This document shows positions 19,866 through 33,483 of a stretch of DNA of 64,000 nucleotides, in pieces (positions within the stretch are counted from its first letter, which is position 1; each line of letters opens with the position of its first letter). The notes under the pieces were generated by a model, which was not told the DNA's origin, made no database searches, and saw only the letters and a program-made list of their open reading frames with translations. The stretch lies in contig NC_050098.1 of NCBI RefSeq assembly GCF_902167145.1, forward strand, positions 11,366,501 through 11,430,500, given 5' to 3'. The DNA is from Zea mays (Eukaryota; Streptophyta; Magnoliopsida; Poales; Poaceae). The position numbers were made by a program, and so were the translations under genes.

Positions 19866-22007
19866 CTCCCAAGCCACTACTATACTCCTCGCCTCTCTAT
19901 GTCGAGAGGAGTATAATAAGGTGCAAGGGTTGAAGAGCGCCAAGGAGATTTGGGACGTGCTCAAGACCGCGCACGAGGGAGATGAGGTGACCAAGATCAC
20001 TAAACGAGAGACGATCGAGGGGGAGCTCGGTCGTTTCGTCCTCAACCAAGGAGAGGAGCCACAAGCCATGTACAACCGGCTCAAGACCTTGGTGAATCAA
20101 GTGCGCAACCTCGAGAGCACAAAATGGGATGACCATGAAATGGTCAAGGTTATTCTTAGATCACTCATATTTTGTAATCCCACTCAAGTTCAATTAATAC
20201 GTGGTGATCCTAGATATAAGCTAATGTCTCCCGAGGAGGTTATAGGAAAGTTTGTGAGCTTTGAATTGATGATCAAAGGCTCCAAACAAATTGTCAACTT
20301 GGAGCAAGGCAGCACCTCTACACCCGAGGTGCAATCCGTCGCATTCAAAGCGACGGAGGAGAAGAAAGAAGAGTCTACATCAAGTAGGCTCCCCATCGAT
20401 GCCTCCAAGCTCGACAACGAGGAGATGGCGCTCATCATCAAGAGCTTCCGCCAAATCCTCAAGCAAAGGAGGGGGAAAGATTACAAACCCCACTCCAAAA
20501 GGGTGTGCTACAAGTGTGGTAAGCCCGGTCATTTTATTGCAAAATGTCCTATGTCTAGTGATAGTGACAGGTGCGACGACAAGAGGGGAAAGAAGGAGAA
20601 GAAGAGGTGCTACAAGAAGAAGGGTGGTGATGCCCACGTTTGTCAGGAATGGGACTCCGATGAGAGCTCCACCAACTCCTCCTTCGACGAGGATGCCGCC
20701 AACATCGCCGTCAACAAGGGTCTTCTCTTCCCCAACGTCGGCCACAAGTGCTTCATGGCAAAGGACGACAAAAGGAAGAAGGTAAAATCTAGAGCCTCCA
20801 CCAAATATACAACATCTAGTGATGAGGGTAGCTCTAGTGAAGATGAAGATAATTTGCTTACCCTTTTTGCCAACCTTAACATGCAACAGAAAGAAAAATT
20901 GAATGAATTGATAGGTGCCATTCATGAGAAGGATGGACTCTTGGATAGCCAAGAGGAATTCCTTATTAAGGAAAACAAAAAGCATGTTAAGGTGAAAAAT
21001 GCTTATGCTCAAGAGATAGAAAAATGTGAAAACTTGACTAGAGAGCTTATCATTTGCCATGACACTATCTCCAACCTTAGAACTGAGAATGTTAGTTTAA
21101 TTGCTAAGGTTGAAAAATCAGATGTTTGTCATGATTCAATTACCAATCTTAGAAATGAAAATGCTAGTTTTATTGCTAAGATTGATAAATTGAATGAATC
21201 AATTTCTAGCCTTAAGGATGAAAATGCTAGATTAATTTCTAAGGCTAAAGATTTAAATGTTTGCAATGATGCTATTTCCAGTCTTAGAAATGAGAATGCT
21301 ATTTTACATGCTAAGATTGATGAATTAAATGCTTGCAAACATCTACATCTACTGTTGATCATGTTTCTATTTGCACTAGATGTAGAGATGTTAACATTGA
21401 TGCTATTCATGATCACCTTGCTTTAATTAAACAACAAAATGATCATATAGCTCAGTTAACTAATAAAATCAATGAGCATGAGATAGAAAATGAAAATTTT
21501 AAATTTGCTAGAAGCATGCTCTATAATGGGAGACGCCCTGGCATCAAGGATGGTATTGGTTTCTAACAGGGAAGCAATGTCAAAATTGATGCCCCTAAAA
21601 GATTGTCTAATTTTGTTAAGGGCAAGGCTCCCGTGGCTCACGATAACAAGGGTTACATTTTATATCCTGTTGGTTATCCCGAGCACAAAATCAGGAGAAT
21701 TCATGCTAAGAAGTCTCATTATGTTTCTCACCATGCTTATATGTATAAGAATGAGACATCTAGCTCTAGGCATTCCACTCATATTAAAATGCCTAAAAAG
21801 AAATCTCCTACTGCATCAAATGAATCTAATGTTTCATTTAAGACTTTTGATGCATCTTATGTGCTAACTAACAAATCAGGCAAAGTAGTTGCCAAATATG
21901 TTGGGGGCAAACACAAGGGCTCCAAGACTTGTGTTTGGGTACCCAAGGTGCTTGTTTCTAATGTGAAAGGACCCAAGACCGTTTGGGTACCTAAGAACAA
22001 GACCTAA
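19866..22007 (+). pseudogene. Element A gag, 5'-truncated and frameshifted
   Basis: Starts mid-protein at the E insertion with QATTILLASLCREEYNKV, matching the corresponding part of D gag ([18 protein letters not shown]). It contains the Copia-type gag (UBN2-like) core and one CCHC knuckle, CYKCGKPGHFIAKC (about 20510-20551). A Lys-rich stretch and a long Asn/Lys-rich coiled coil with repeated NLRNENA-type units (~20900-21330) follow. A frameshift near 21335 moves the frame to the one ending at 22007, and a TAA at ~21564 interrupts it. The natural gag end is WVPKNKT followed by TAA. Confidence 0.8.
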
Positions 22008-22013
22008 ATTGTT

Positions 22014-22899
22014 TTGCAGGTTTATGAATCCGGGGGCTCAAGTTGGATAATTAATAGTGGATGCACAAACCACATGACAGGGGAGAAAAGAATGTTCTCC
22101 TCCTACGAGAAAAACAAAGACCCCCAAAGAGCCATTACATTCGGGGATGGAAATCAAGGTTTGGTCAAAGGACTTGGTAAAATTGCTATATCACTTGACC
22201 ATTTCATTTCTAATGTTTTTCTTGTAGATTCTTTAGACTACAACTTGCTTTCAGTTTCTTAATTATGCAAAATGGGCTACAACTGTCTTTTTACAGATGT
22301 AGGTGTTACTGTCTTTAGAAGATGTGATGATTCAGTAGCATTTAAGGGAGTATTAGAGGGTCAGCTATACTTAGTTGATTTCAATATTGCTGAACTCGAT
22401 ACTTGCTTGATTGTTAAGACTAATATGGGTTGGCTCTGTCAACGCCGACTAGCCCATGTTGGAATGAAGAATCTTCACAAGCTTCTAAAGGGAGAACACA
22501 TTTTGGGACTAACAAATGTTCATTTTGAGAAAGACAGGGTTTGTAGCGCATGTCAAGCAGGGAAGCAAGTTGGCTCCCATCATCCTCACAAGAACATCAT
22601 GACGATCGACAGGCCGCTAGAGCTACTCCACATGGATTTATTCGGCCCCATTGCTTACATAAGCATCGACGAGAGTAAGTATTGTCTTGTAATTGTGGAT
22701 GATTATTCTCGCTTCACTTGGGTATTCTTTTTGCAGGAAAAATCTCAAACCCAAGAGACCTTAAAGGGATTCTTGAGATGAGCTCAAAATGAGTTCGGAT
22801 TAAGGATAAAAAGATAAGAAGCGACAACGGGACGGAGTTCAAGAACTCACAAATAGAAGGCTTTCTTGAGGAGGAGGGCATCAAGCATGAGTTCTCTTC
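22014..22899 (+). pseudogene. Element A pol part 1: protease and integrase N-half
   Basis: Begins with the aspartic protease region ([16 protein letters not shown]; the active-site Asp of the usual D-S-G is Asn here, which would abolish catalysis). The integrase zinc finger ([14 protein letters not shown] ... CSACQAGK) and the first catalytic region ([13 protein letters not shown]) follow. Stops occur at 22260 (TAA) and 22780 (TGA), and a frameshift lies near 22800. The sequence ends at the insertion of B between the second Asp and the Glu of the integrase core. Confidence 0.85.
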
Positions 22900-24857
22900 T
22901 GAAAGCTCTCTTGTGGGTTTTGGTGTTTGGATGACAACCCAATTAAAGGACTAACAAGTGTGCTAAGTGTTGAACAGGTTCTTAATGCAAAGCTAATAAG
23001 GTTCAACACAAGTGAACAAGTGTGATGGTCCAAAGACTGGATTACCTATAGATAATGGACATCACAAGTAAGATGGACATTGCTTAAGTGAGACTCGGTG
23101 TGCATAACTCAGAGACAACTGATCAAGCCAATGATGGAGGCAAGAAGAGCTTCGAGGTACCGAGTGCACGGGAGAAGGTCAAGGAGACTAGGAACCCAAA
23201 GCCAGGGGTGAAGAAGAAGACTTGCAAAGTCAAGGTTGATCGAGTTAAGAAGAGTTATGGTGCATCAAGGATCACTACATAAGGACATGACTTACAACCA
23301 ATGAGGTAACACCTACAATTGTGAGGTGTAAGTCATAAGGCTCAAGATCAAGCTCAAGAAGTGAACAAGGTCACTAGAAGGGGGAGCAGTGTCAAAGCCA
23401 GAACTGGAAGCAGCCCAAAAGAGCTAAGTTCACCTTGATCTTTAGATTGGGATGTTCCTATGTTCGAATATATTCTATGTGACCTTTGCAGGAGGTTGGA
23501 GCTCAGATATGTCAATCTAGATCAAGTCAAGATAACTTGATAGCTTATATGTCCAACAAATGTCATTGTAATATGTGCTAAGTGGTTAAGACATGCAAGT
23601 CTAAGAATCAAGGTATGTCTCTGGCCCTAGTGAATTGTTTTTTAGAGCTAACATATTTCTCTAAGTGCCAGGGACCAATTTGAGTAAAATCCAAAATAGC
23701 AAAGGAAGTCCAGCTGAAAGGCCAGTGGAGTACCTGCTGCGGGTGCACGGGACTGTCCGGTGTGCACCAGACAATGTTCGGTGCCCCAGCTGCTCGGCTG
23801 GCAAACTAGCAGCTCTCGGGAATTGAAGGGGGCGTTGTGGCTAAAATTCATCGGACTGTCTGGTGTGCACCGGACTATCCGGTGAACCTACAGCGCCGCG
23901 CTAACGGTCGGTAGCGCAGTCAGTGGGTGACGCGTGGCCTGAGCCAACGGTCAGTTGGCGCACCGGACTGTCCGGTGTGCACCAGACACTGTCCGGTGCG
24001 CCAAGAGGACCGAGGGCGCAACGGTCGGCTTCGCCAGAAAAGGAAGGAGATCGGGCACTGGACAAGCTACTGTTCATGTCCGGTGGTGCACCGGACTGTC
24101 CGGTGCGCCACCCGACAGAAGGCAAGGATAGCTTTCCAAATGAAGCTCCAACGGCTCCTAGGCCCTTTGGGGCTATAAAAGGGACCCCTAGACGCCTCAA
24201 ACAAAACAAAAGAGCAGCCAACAAGTGCATACATCATTTGGATCAATTCTCTCTCTCCCTCTCTTGTGTATCTCTCTAGTTTGTGTAGAGGCGAAGGTAT
24301 AAGCATTTAGAGAGAGGGGAAGTGCTGCTGAGAGCTAGAGCAAAATCTTGAGCGCATTGTTACTCCGCCGGAGTGCTGTCGAGAAGATTGTAAGCAGCCA
24401 CGACATCGTTGTAACTAAAATCAACATAGTGGAAGGCTCTATCTGTCGCACTGACATATCTGAGCAAATGGAGGAAGGAGTTGAAATAGACTCCAAGCCA
24501 AGGTGTGGCTAACTCCAACGAGGACTAGACAAGCATTTCAGGCTTGGCTGAACCTCGGGATAAATCCCTGTGTCTGTGTGCTCTGCTCTGTGTTGTGTGC
24601 TGTTTCTCTGTCTTATTTGTTGTTTATACTTGCACTTCTATATTTATATGTGGTACAAGCTGTCTCCGAAGTGCATGGTATTTTAAGACAGGAACTTCTA
24701 TTCCGCTGCAACCTACTCGAAGGGTCTTTCATTCCACTGTGATCCAGCCTTCGAGTAGAGTAAGAATTTCCAGTTTTAAAGTGATAATTATTATTCGCCT
24801 ATTCACCCCCCCTCTAGGCGACATCCAGATCCTGTTCCCGGGCATAGGGAACTTTCA
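22900..24857 (+). repeat. Element B 5' LTR (1958 bp)
   Basis: Reads TGAAAGCTCTC to CATAGGGAACTTTCA. The TATA box TATAAAA is at 24174-24180. Palindromes of CACCGGACTGTCCGGTG type occur at 23748-23792, 23851-23885, 23957-24003 and 24078-24114. AACGG sites lie at about 23903, 23946, 24019 and 24149. No gene is seen. Confidence 0.92.
24174..24180 (+). promoter_or_regulatory. TATA box of element B LTR
   Basis: Sits in GGGGCTATAAAAGGGACCCC, nearly identical to the core promoter of element D; AACGGCTCCTAG lies just upstream in both. Confidence 0.65.
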
Positions 24858-24859
24858 AT

Positions 24860-24871
24860 TGGTATCGGAGC
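24860..24871 (+). other. Element B primer binding site
   Basis: TGGTATCGGAGC two bases after the LTR, an initiator-Met-type site with one G for A substitution shared with element D. Confidence 0.8.
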
Positions 24872-24911
24872 TAGGCCTCTCCAGTGTGGGCTTAGCCGTC
24901 CGGAGATAACG

Positions 24912-25368
24912 ATGTCGTCACAAGAGGTAACTCTAGAACTTCTTCTAGGCGATGGTTCTAATTATAAATCTTGGTATGTCTCTATTTATAATGCTTTCAT
25001 GCATATTGATCCTGATTTGAGAAAGATCTTTAGTAGAAGTAGTTTTCCCTCTAATATTAGTAAAAAACCTTCTAATGCTGAACTAAGATGTCTATCTCTC
25101 AATCACCATGCTTGCAACATCTTAGTTGACTCTCTTTCTAGAGGTGCTTATTTTGCTATCATGAGTAGTGATAGTGATTTATTTGTTGATGCTCATGATC
25201 TATGGACTAGAATTAAAATAAAATATTCTGAGTCCAATTGTACTACTTCTACTCCCTATGTTGCTTGTTGTACTAACCTTTCAAAGGGAGAAGAAAAATG
25301 ATGGCAACCAAACGATGAATCCACCTCACCGACATGTTTGTCTTCCACTAGTTATAAGTGTCTTATTG
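24912..25368 (+). pseudogene. Element B gag-like protein, N-terminal part
   Basis: Begins MSSQEVTLELLLGDGSNYKS and contains a Copia gag (UBN2-like) N-domain with WYVSIYNAFMHIDPDL and DAHDLWTRIKIKYSES. A TGA at ~25299 stops the frame, but the same frame continues to the insertion of C at 25368 and resumes at 33484. Confidence 0.7.
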
Positions 25369-28300
25369 TGTAACACCTCAAAATCTTATTTTGAGAATTT
25401 GGTAAAATTGTCCAAAGATTTTGAGTTAGAATATTTTTTAAAGAAACTTTTGAAGTCATATCCCTTAAAATAAATATCCTTCCTAATAAATAGTTACTTA
25501 AAACGGACCCACATGAAATTAGTCATCCCACTATAAGGTTAAAAGTACTCTCTAAAAGGTTTACGCTAAAAACATACCTAGGCATAGTTATACATTAAAA
25601 AAATATTCTCCCAAACTAAATATTGTTTTATTTGTTTTACCATTATATCTGGGGACATATATTTTAAAAGGATAAATTAATATATGAAAAAAAAATATGA
25701 GTTACTATTTATTATTTGATTTGGGACATGTCATCAAAGGAAATATATGTGTGTTGCATTTGCCCAAATAAATGAATAACTAATATAAATGGAATAAATA
25801 ACTTCAAGCCATGCTAGAATTTATTGACTATGCATTGTAATTAAATTGAGAGTTCAAACTATATTTGAATTTGAATTGAATTTGCAAACAAAATGGAAAG
25901 CACAAAATAAAAAGATAAAAGGAAAACATCGTTTGGGCCCAAATCCCGGTTGGCCTGCTCATCCTCACCCTTGCCTTGGCCCAATATCGTATTTCCACTG
26001 CTCGGCCCAGCCCCATTTCTTGATCCGCACGGCCCACTCTACGCTCTTCCCTTTTCTTTTTCGTTTGTGGCGCTTACATGTGGGTCCGCTTTGTCAGCCA
26101 TCTTTCTTCTTCCCATGGCGCACAGAAGTCCGTTGGCTGTCCGCCGCCGCGCGATATCCGCCGCCAGACTGGGGCATCCTCAGCCAGAGCTCTCGGGGTC
26201 GGACTCTGCAGTCGGGTATAAATGCCGAGCCGTGCGCCCTTCCTGCTGCCCACCATGTGCCGTTTCGTATCCGTCGAGAGCGCACAGAGAAGGAGGTACC
26301 GAGCACGCCGTCGCCATCGATTCAAGCACCTATGGCCGTTCGGAGCATAAAGATGAATCCTAGGGCTTCGCTGGGTGCCTAGGGGCATACTCATTGCGGC
26401 GCTGGGATCAGTGACCAGCTGGTTGTCGAGGAATTTCTCACCGTCGTTCGTGTGCTGCTATAGATCCGCCCCGCCCGTGGTCGGGGTATATCAACGTACT
26501 AACTGCGGGTAAGTGTGCCCTATACCTGCTCGCCGCAGTCTCAGCAGCGTGTATCTTTGTTTCGATTCAATGGTGGCCACTGGGAGGAGCTCCTCGCTCG
26601 GTTCGGCCATGGCGCGCCGTCGCCGGCCACTTCTCCCTCGTCTCTGGCCATCGGGAGGATGGAGATGACGCTCGGATCGTTGGATCTCATCCAACGGACG
26701 CAATTAGACCAAAGGTTCCGCTTCGGGCCGATCGATCTCATCCGACGATCAGTAATCCAACGGCTAGCGCGTGTTACGACCGTGACCTTGGATCCATGAT
26801 CCGATGGCTGCTGTGAGACACCGGTTTGAAGGAATCAGGATCTAATCTGGAGCGTTGAAACCAGATCGGGCGACCAGAAATCGCGGATACCCTTTCGGTA
26901 CGCCGGTTTTGCGAAAGAGCCCCTTCTCTTTTTCGTAAACAACCCGCAGTCCACACTAGGGAAATCCTGAGTCTGGGAAACATTTCGATTTAGCCCCTGC
27001 GCTTCTCTGAAATTGTGGCCGCAGCCCAGGGATTGATTAAATCAAGTAATTAAGTTAGGAAAATGATTTTTAGTTTAAAAATAAATCAAGAGACTTGTTT
27101 AATTCATATTAAATCCATTTTAACTCCAAATTAATTCATTCCAGTTGCATTAGACTTGTAATAATATTGTTTATCATTCAGAAACTTTATTTTGTTATGG
27201 AACCTAAAATGAGATTTTGTACTTAATTTCTTTTATACACCACTGTTAAATCTTTAGAAATTCATAATTCAATAACCGTAACTCCGTTTTGATCCATTCT
27301 AGTTGCATTAGTCTCATAATAATATTTATTATCATCTGATAACTTTGTTTAGTCATGAAATATAGATTAAAATGTTGCATTTAGTCTATGTTGTATTTAA
27401 CCACGTTGATCTTCCGAAAACCACCTCTCTTCAACCCTAACTCTGATTCTAGTGATTCGCGAACCCACAATTTCGTTACGACGCGTAGATTATTATTATG
27501 TAGTTTATTTTTATGTTTGGTGTGATGTTCATTTTGCCTATACCATGTTTGTCTGTATTGCTACGTTTAGCAGTGAGGACAGTGTCATCTGAAGAGCAAG
27601 CTGGTACCTGGAATCTCAAGTGCCAGGCAAGTTGTGCCCTTGATCACTTCTTTTACCCACTCATGTTCTAATTAATCATAATGATCTGCATAGGTTAATT
27701 TTGATGGGACCTAATAGGTTACCCTAGTTTGTCTATCTTTATGCCTTGTTTACCACTGAACTTTTTGGGTAGTACTTGCTAGTGCTATATGTGGTTTTGG
27801 GCATTGAGATACACATTATTCATGATTATACTTTTGTTATCCGTTGTTATTTACTGTTCATGTCAAGATCATTAATGTTAATTGGAACATAGAGCTTAAC
27901 TTGAGAAACACGTGCCACCACAAGGGTTTATGGACGCCCTTGGCTGATTAATTAGGAAAGCTAGTGGAGGACTACCTTACCCGAAAGGGGCAAGGGCAGT
28001 AGGGGGGTGGTCAGTGTAGGGAGGTCCTTGCTTGATTTTGCTGCGATGGCGGTCAGGCAAGAACCCTGCATTGGAGCTTCCTATAAACTGTAGCGGGTTT
28101 TCTGAAGCTAGTGGAACTTTGTAAAGGCCTCGTAGTGTTACCCTGCCTCGCCTCCTCGGTAGAGGTGTATGGGAAGTCGCGATCCCTTGGCAGATGGGTA
28201 ACATGACTTGTGGGTAAAGGGTACCACCTCTGCAGAGTGTAAAACTGGTATACTAGCCGAGCTCACGGTCATGAGCAGCTCAGGACTCTCTGATGATTAA

Positions 28301-28866
28301 ATTATGGAACTTAAACTCAATTTGTCATATGCATTGCATCGCAGGTGATGTTGTTACTTTTGTTCTACTATTTAATTGGGTTGGTATTTACTTATACTTA
28401 GTAATTGCTAATAAAATTTTGACCAACTTTAAAAGCAATGCTCAGCTCTAACCATCCTCTTTGGTAAGCCTTACACTTCACGTGAGCTCCCACCTTTGGC
28501 GAGTTCATGCACATTATTCCCCACAACTTGTTGAGCGATGAACGTATGTGAGCTCACTCTTGCTGTCTCACCCCCCCCCCCACACACAGGTCAAGAACAG
28601 GTACCACAGGATGAGGCGCATGGAGGATGCTGTGATGAGTTCGTGAGAGGTCTAGGCCGTCGTCTCCCAGTCAACTTTGGGTTGCTGGACCGTTGTCTCC
28701 TTATAATGTAATTATTTATTTATTTTGTATAGAACTCCTGTTATGTAGTAAAGATGTGACATTCGATCATGTGCCATGAATCATCATATGTGTGAGACTT
28801 GGTCCCAGCACACCTGGTGATTATGTTCGCGCCCGGGTCTTGGTGCCCCGAAATCCGGGTGTGACA
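25369..28866 (+). repeat. Element C 5' LTR (3498 bp)
   Basis: Starts TGTAACACCTC and ends GGTGTGACA. A TATA-like TATAAAT is at 26217-26223. It differs from the 3' LTR by scattered substitutions and small indels, including a C-run near 28570 (13 C against 9 C) and a missing CCG at ~26146. Open frames at 25846-26394 recur in both LTRs and look like chance frames in GC-rich sequence. No gene is supported. Confidence 0.92.
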
Positions 28867-29994
28867 GAAGTGGTATCAGAGGAATGTTGACTGTAGGACG
28901 AAACCTAGATAGAATTGGACAACCAATACTTACTTACCTTTGCTACTCTGATTCTTTCTAAACTTCTCTTAATCTTTTCTCATCTATTTCCGCTTTACTC
29001 TGATTATTCTTACCTTTTTCCTTCTAAAGACAAATGTGGATTTCACACTTTGAAATCCTGTACCTAAAGTGACTTTTAGGAATAGGAGACCTAATCTTAG
29101 GAACAAAAACAAAACTATTTTTTTATCTCTATGAACTTGAATGTTTGTTCTTATGATATTTGTCTGATTTGGATCTTTGATTGAGTATGATGGGTTGTGG
29201 AGTGTTGTCCACAATTGTATCTGCATATACACCTAGACATAAGGGAAAATATTTATAAAATAGACAACAGATTCCCCATTAAAAACATATCTAGTTTAAT
29301 AGATTCATCTTAACTTAAAAGATTCTCTCTTATCTTAATAGATGCATCTTATCTTGAAAGATTTGTCTTACCCTAATCACCTTACTTAACTCATCCTAAT
29401 GAAACAATCGGGACCTAATCCAAAATAATGAGATCTTAACTAGTTTAATCTATTCGTACCAACCTAATCTAGATTCTATCTAATCTATTATGATCTAATC
29501 TAGAGTAAGTTACTTAATGCTGGTACAAAGGATAAAGCCATACTCCAAATCCACTTAAGCTTAAATTGGTGACCTAAATCAACTTGGCCATACCCAACAA
29601 CTTGACCTACATACACAGATATATCTTAGCCTCTTGTCCCAAACCCGGATGGAGACACCAAAGAGCAAGACTGGAAAAGGACAATATCAACCTCGTCAAG
29701 GAAGGAGAGAAGTCAAACTCGATCTTCAGAGGCATTACCACCCGACAAGGAGTTCTTTCTCACTGTAAACTTTCTCACCCCATGCTATTCTTTCCCTAAC
29801 CCATCTTTTACACTACACAAAAAGGTGACTATACATATATATACCCATGCTTTCATAACCACTTTCTAAATAACATGAAACTTCTTATTCTTAACCTAAT
29901 TAGAAGTTAAAAGTTAAACTATAAATAAAGTTTTTTTTTACATCCATGTCCTTACAAATCTCGAGGACGAGATTTTTGTTAAGGGGGTAGGATT
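28867..29994 (+). other. Element C internal region, no coding capacity
   Basis: 1.1 kb, AT-rich, carrying the primer site at its start and the polypurine tract AAGGGGGTAGGAT (29981-29993) at its end. Short repeated phrases (CTTATCTTAATAGATGCATC, CTTATCTTGAAAGATT) lie at ~29300-29370. No gag, protease, RT or integrase motif is found. Confidence 0.85.
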
Positions 29995-32900
29995 TGTAAC
30001 ACCTCAAAATCTCATTTTGAGAATTTGGTAAAATTATCCAAAGATTTTGAGTTAGAATATTTTTTTAAAGAAACTTTTGAAGTCATATCCCTTAAAATAA
30101 ATATCCTTCCTAATAAATAGTTACTTAAAACGGACCCACATGAAATTAGTCATCCCACTATAAGGTTAAAAGTACTCTCTAAAAGGTTTACGCTAAAAAC
30201 ATACCTTGGCATAGTTATACATTAAAAAAAATATTCTCCCAAACTAAATATTGTTTTATTTGTTTTACCATTATATCTGGGGACATATATTTTAAAAGGA
30301 TAAATTAATATATGAAAAAAAATATGAGTTGCTATTTATTATTTGATTTGGGACATGTCATCAAAGGAAATATATGTGTGTTGCATTTGCCCAAACAAAT
30401 GAATAACTAATATAAATGGAATAAATAACTTCAAGCCATGCTAGAATTTATTGACTATGCATTGTAATTAAATTGAGAGTTCAAACTATATTTGAATTTG
30501 AATTGAATTTGCAAACAAAATGGAAAGCAGAAAATAAAAAGATAAAAGGAAAACATCGTTTGGGCCCAAATCCCGGTTGGCCTGCTCATCCTCACCCTTG
30601 CCTTGGCCCAATATCGTATTTCCACTGCTCGGCCCAGCCCCATTTCTTGATCCGCACGGCCCACTCTACGCTCTTCCCTTTTCTTTTTCGTTTGTGGCGC
30701 TTACATGTGGGTCCGCTTTGTCAGCCATCTTTCTTCTTCCCATGGCGCACAGAAGTCCGTTGGTTGTCCGCCGCGCGATATCCGCCGCCAGACTGGGGCA
30801 TCCTCAGCCGGAGCTCTCGGGGTCGGACTCTGCAGTCGGGTATAAATGCCGAGCCGTGCGCCCTTCCTGCTGCCCACCATGTGCCGTTTCGTATCCGTCG
30901 AGAGCGCACAGAGAAGGAGGTACCGAGCACGCCGTCGCCATCGATTCAAGCACCTATGGCCGTTCGGAGCATGAAGATGGATCCTAGGGCTTCGCTGGGT
31001 GCCCAGGGGCATACTCATTGCGGCGCTGGGATCAGTGACCAGTTGGTTGTCGAGGAATTTCTCACCGCCGTTCGTGTGCTGCTATAGATCCGCCTCGCCC
31101 GTGGTCGGGGTATATCAACGTACTAACTGCGGGTAAGTGTGCCCTATACCTGCTCGCCGCAATCTCAGCAGCGTGTATCTTTGTTTCGATTCAATGGTGG
31201 CCACTGGGAGGAGCTCCTCGCTCGGTTCGGCCATGGCGCGCCGTCGCCGGCCACTTCTCCCTCGTCTCTGGCCATCGGGAGGATGGAGATGACGCTCGGA
31301 TCGTTGGATCTCATCCAATGGACGCAATTAGACCAAAGGTACCGCTTCGGGCCGATCGATCTCATCCGACGATCAGTAATCCAACGGCTAGCGCGTGTTA
31401 CGACCGTGACCTTGGATCTATGATCCGATGGCTGCTGTGAGACACCGGTTTGAGGGAATCAGGATCTAATCCGGAGCGTTGAAACCAGATCGGGCGACCA
31501 GAAATCGCGGATACCCTTTCGGTGCGCCGGTTTTGCAAAAGAGCCCCTTCTCTTTTTCGTAAACAACCCGCAGTCCACACTAGGGAAATCCTGAGTCTGT
31601 GAAACATTTCGATTTAGCCCCTGCGCTTCTCTGAAATTGTGGCCGCAGCCCAGGGATTGATTAAATCAAGTAATTAAGTTAGGAAAATGATTTTTAGTTT
31701 AAAAATAAATCAAGAGACTTGTTTAATTAATATTAAATCCATTTTAACTCCAAATTAATTCATTTCAGTTGCATTAGACTTGTAATAATATTGTTTATCA
31801 TTCAGAAACTTTATTTTGTTATGAAACCTAAAATGAGATTTTGTACTTAATTTCTTTTATACACCACTGTTAAATCTTTAGAAATTCATAATTCAGTAAC
31901 CGTAACTCCGTTTTGATCCATTCTAGTTGCATTAGTCTCATAATAATATTTATTATCATCTGATAACTTTGTTTAGTCATGAAATATAGATTAAAATGTT
32001 GCATTTAGTCTATGTTGTATTTAACCACGTTGATCTTCCGAAAACCACCTCTCTTCAACCCTAACTCTGATTCTAGTGATTCGCGAACCCACAATTTCGT
32101 TACGACGCGTAGATTATTATTATGTAGTTTATTTTTATGTTTGGTGTGATGTTCATTTTGCCTATACCATGTTTGTCTGTATTGCTACGTTTAGCAGTGA
32201 GGACACGTGTCATCTGAAGAGCAAGCTGGTACCTGGAATCTCAAGTGTCAGGCAAGTTGTGCCCTTGATCACTTCTTTTACCCACTCATGTTCTAATTAA
32301 TCATAATGATCTGCATAGGTTAATTTTGATGGGACCTAATAGGTTACCCTAGTTTGTCTATCTTTATGCCTTGTTTACCACTGAACTTTTTGGGTAGTAC
32401 TTGCTAGTGCTATATGTGGTTTTGGGCATTGAGATACACATTATTCATGATTATACTTTTGTTATCCGTTGTTATTTACTGTTCATGTCAAGATCATTAA
32501 TGTTAATTGGAACATAGAGCTTAACTTGAGAAACACGTGCCACCACAAGGGTTTATGGACGCCCTTGGCTGATTAATTAGGAAAGCTAGTGGAGGACTAC
32601 CTTACCCGAAAGGGGCAAGGGCAGTAGGGGGGTGGTCAGTGTAGGGAGGTCCTTGCTTGATTTTGCTGCGATGGCGGTCAGGCAAGAACCCTGCATTGGA
32701 GCTTCCTATAAACTGTAGCGGGTTTTCTGAAGCTAGTGGAACTTTGTAAAGGCCTCGTAGTGTTACCCTGCCTCGCCTCCTCGGTAGAGGTGTATGGGAA
32801 GTCGCGATCCCTTGGCAGATGGGTAACATGACTTGTGGGTAAAGGGTACCACCTCTGCAGAGTGTAAAACTGGTATACTAGCCGAGCTCACGGTCATGAG

Positions 32901-33483
32901 CAGCTCAGGACTCTCTGATGATTAAATTATGGAACTTAAACTCAATTTGTCATATGCATTGCATCGCAGGTGATGTTGTTACTTTTGTTCTACTATTTAA
33001 TTGGGTTGGTATTTACTTATACTTAGTAATTGCTAATAAAATTTTGACCAACTTTAAAAGCAATGCTCAGCTCTAACCATCCTCTTTGGTAAGCCTTACA
33101 CTTCACGTGAGCTCCCACCTTTGGCGAGTTCATGCACATTATTCCCCACAACTTGTTGAGCGATGAACGTATGTGAGCTCACTCTTGCTGTCTCACCCCC
33201 CCACAGGTCAAGAACAGGTACCGCAGGATGAGGCGCATGGAGGATGCTGTGATGAGTTCGTGAGAGGTCTAGGCCGTCGTCTCCCAGTCAACTTTGGGTT
33301 GCTGGACCATTGTCTCCTTATAATGTAATTATTTATTTATTTTGTATAGAACTCCTGTTATGTAGTAAAGATGTGACATTCGATCTTGTGCCATGAATCA
33401 TCATATGTGTGAGACTTGGTCCCAGCACACCTGGTGATTATGTTCGCGCCCGGGTCTTGGTGCCCCGAAATCCGGGTGTGACA
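29995..33483 (+). repeat. Element C 3' LTR (3489 bp)
   Basis: Pairs with 25369-28866; TATA-like TATAAAT at 30841-30847. Confidence 0.92.

Larger units (their letters stand above)
25369..33483 (+). mobile_element. Element C: non-autonomous LTR element with very large LTRs
   Basis: LTRs of 3498 and 3489 bp surround only 1128 bp of internal DNA, with a perfect TSD TATTG (25364-25368 and 33484-33488). The LTRs read TGTAACACCTC to CGGGTGTGACA. The primer site is TGGTATCAGAGG (28871-28882). The internal 3' end (GAGGACGAGATTTTTGTTAAG, then a GGGGGTAGGA tract) is characteristic of Tekay/Del-type chromoviruses. Gag-pol is absent, so it is a deletion derivative dependent on an autonomous Gypsy partner. 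It is inserted in element B gag. Confidence 0.9.

Noticed and set aside
25846..26394. Overlapping open frames in several frames, repeated at 30473-31087
   Set aside because: They lie inside the LTRs of element C, are open on both strands in GC-rich sequence, and show no domain; the repetition is only LTR duplication.
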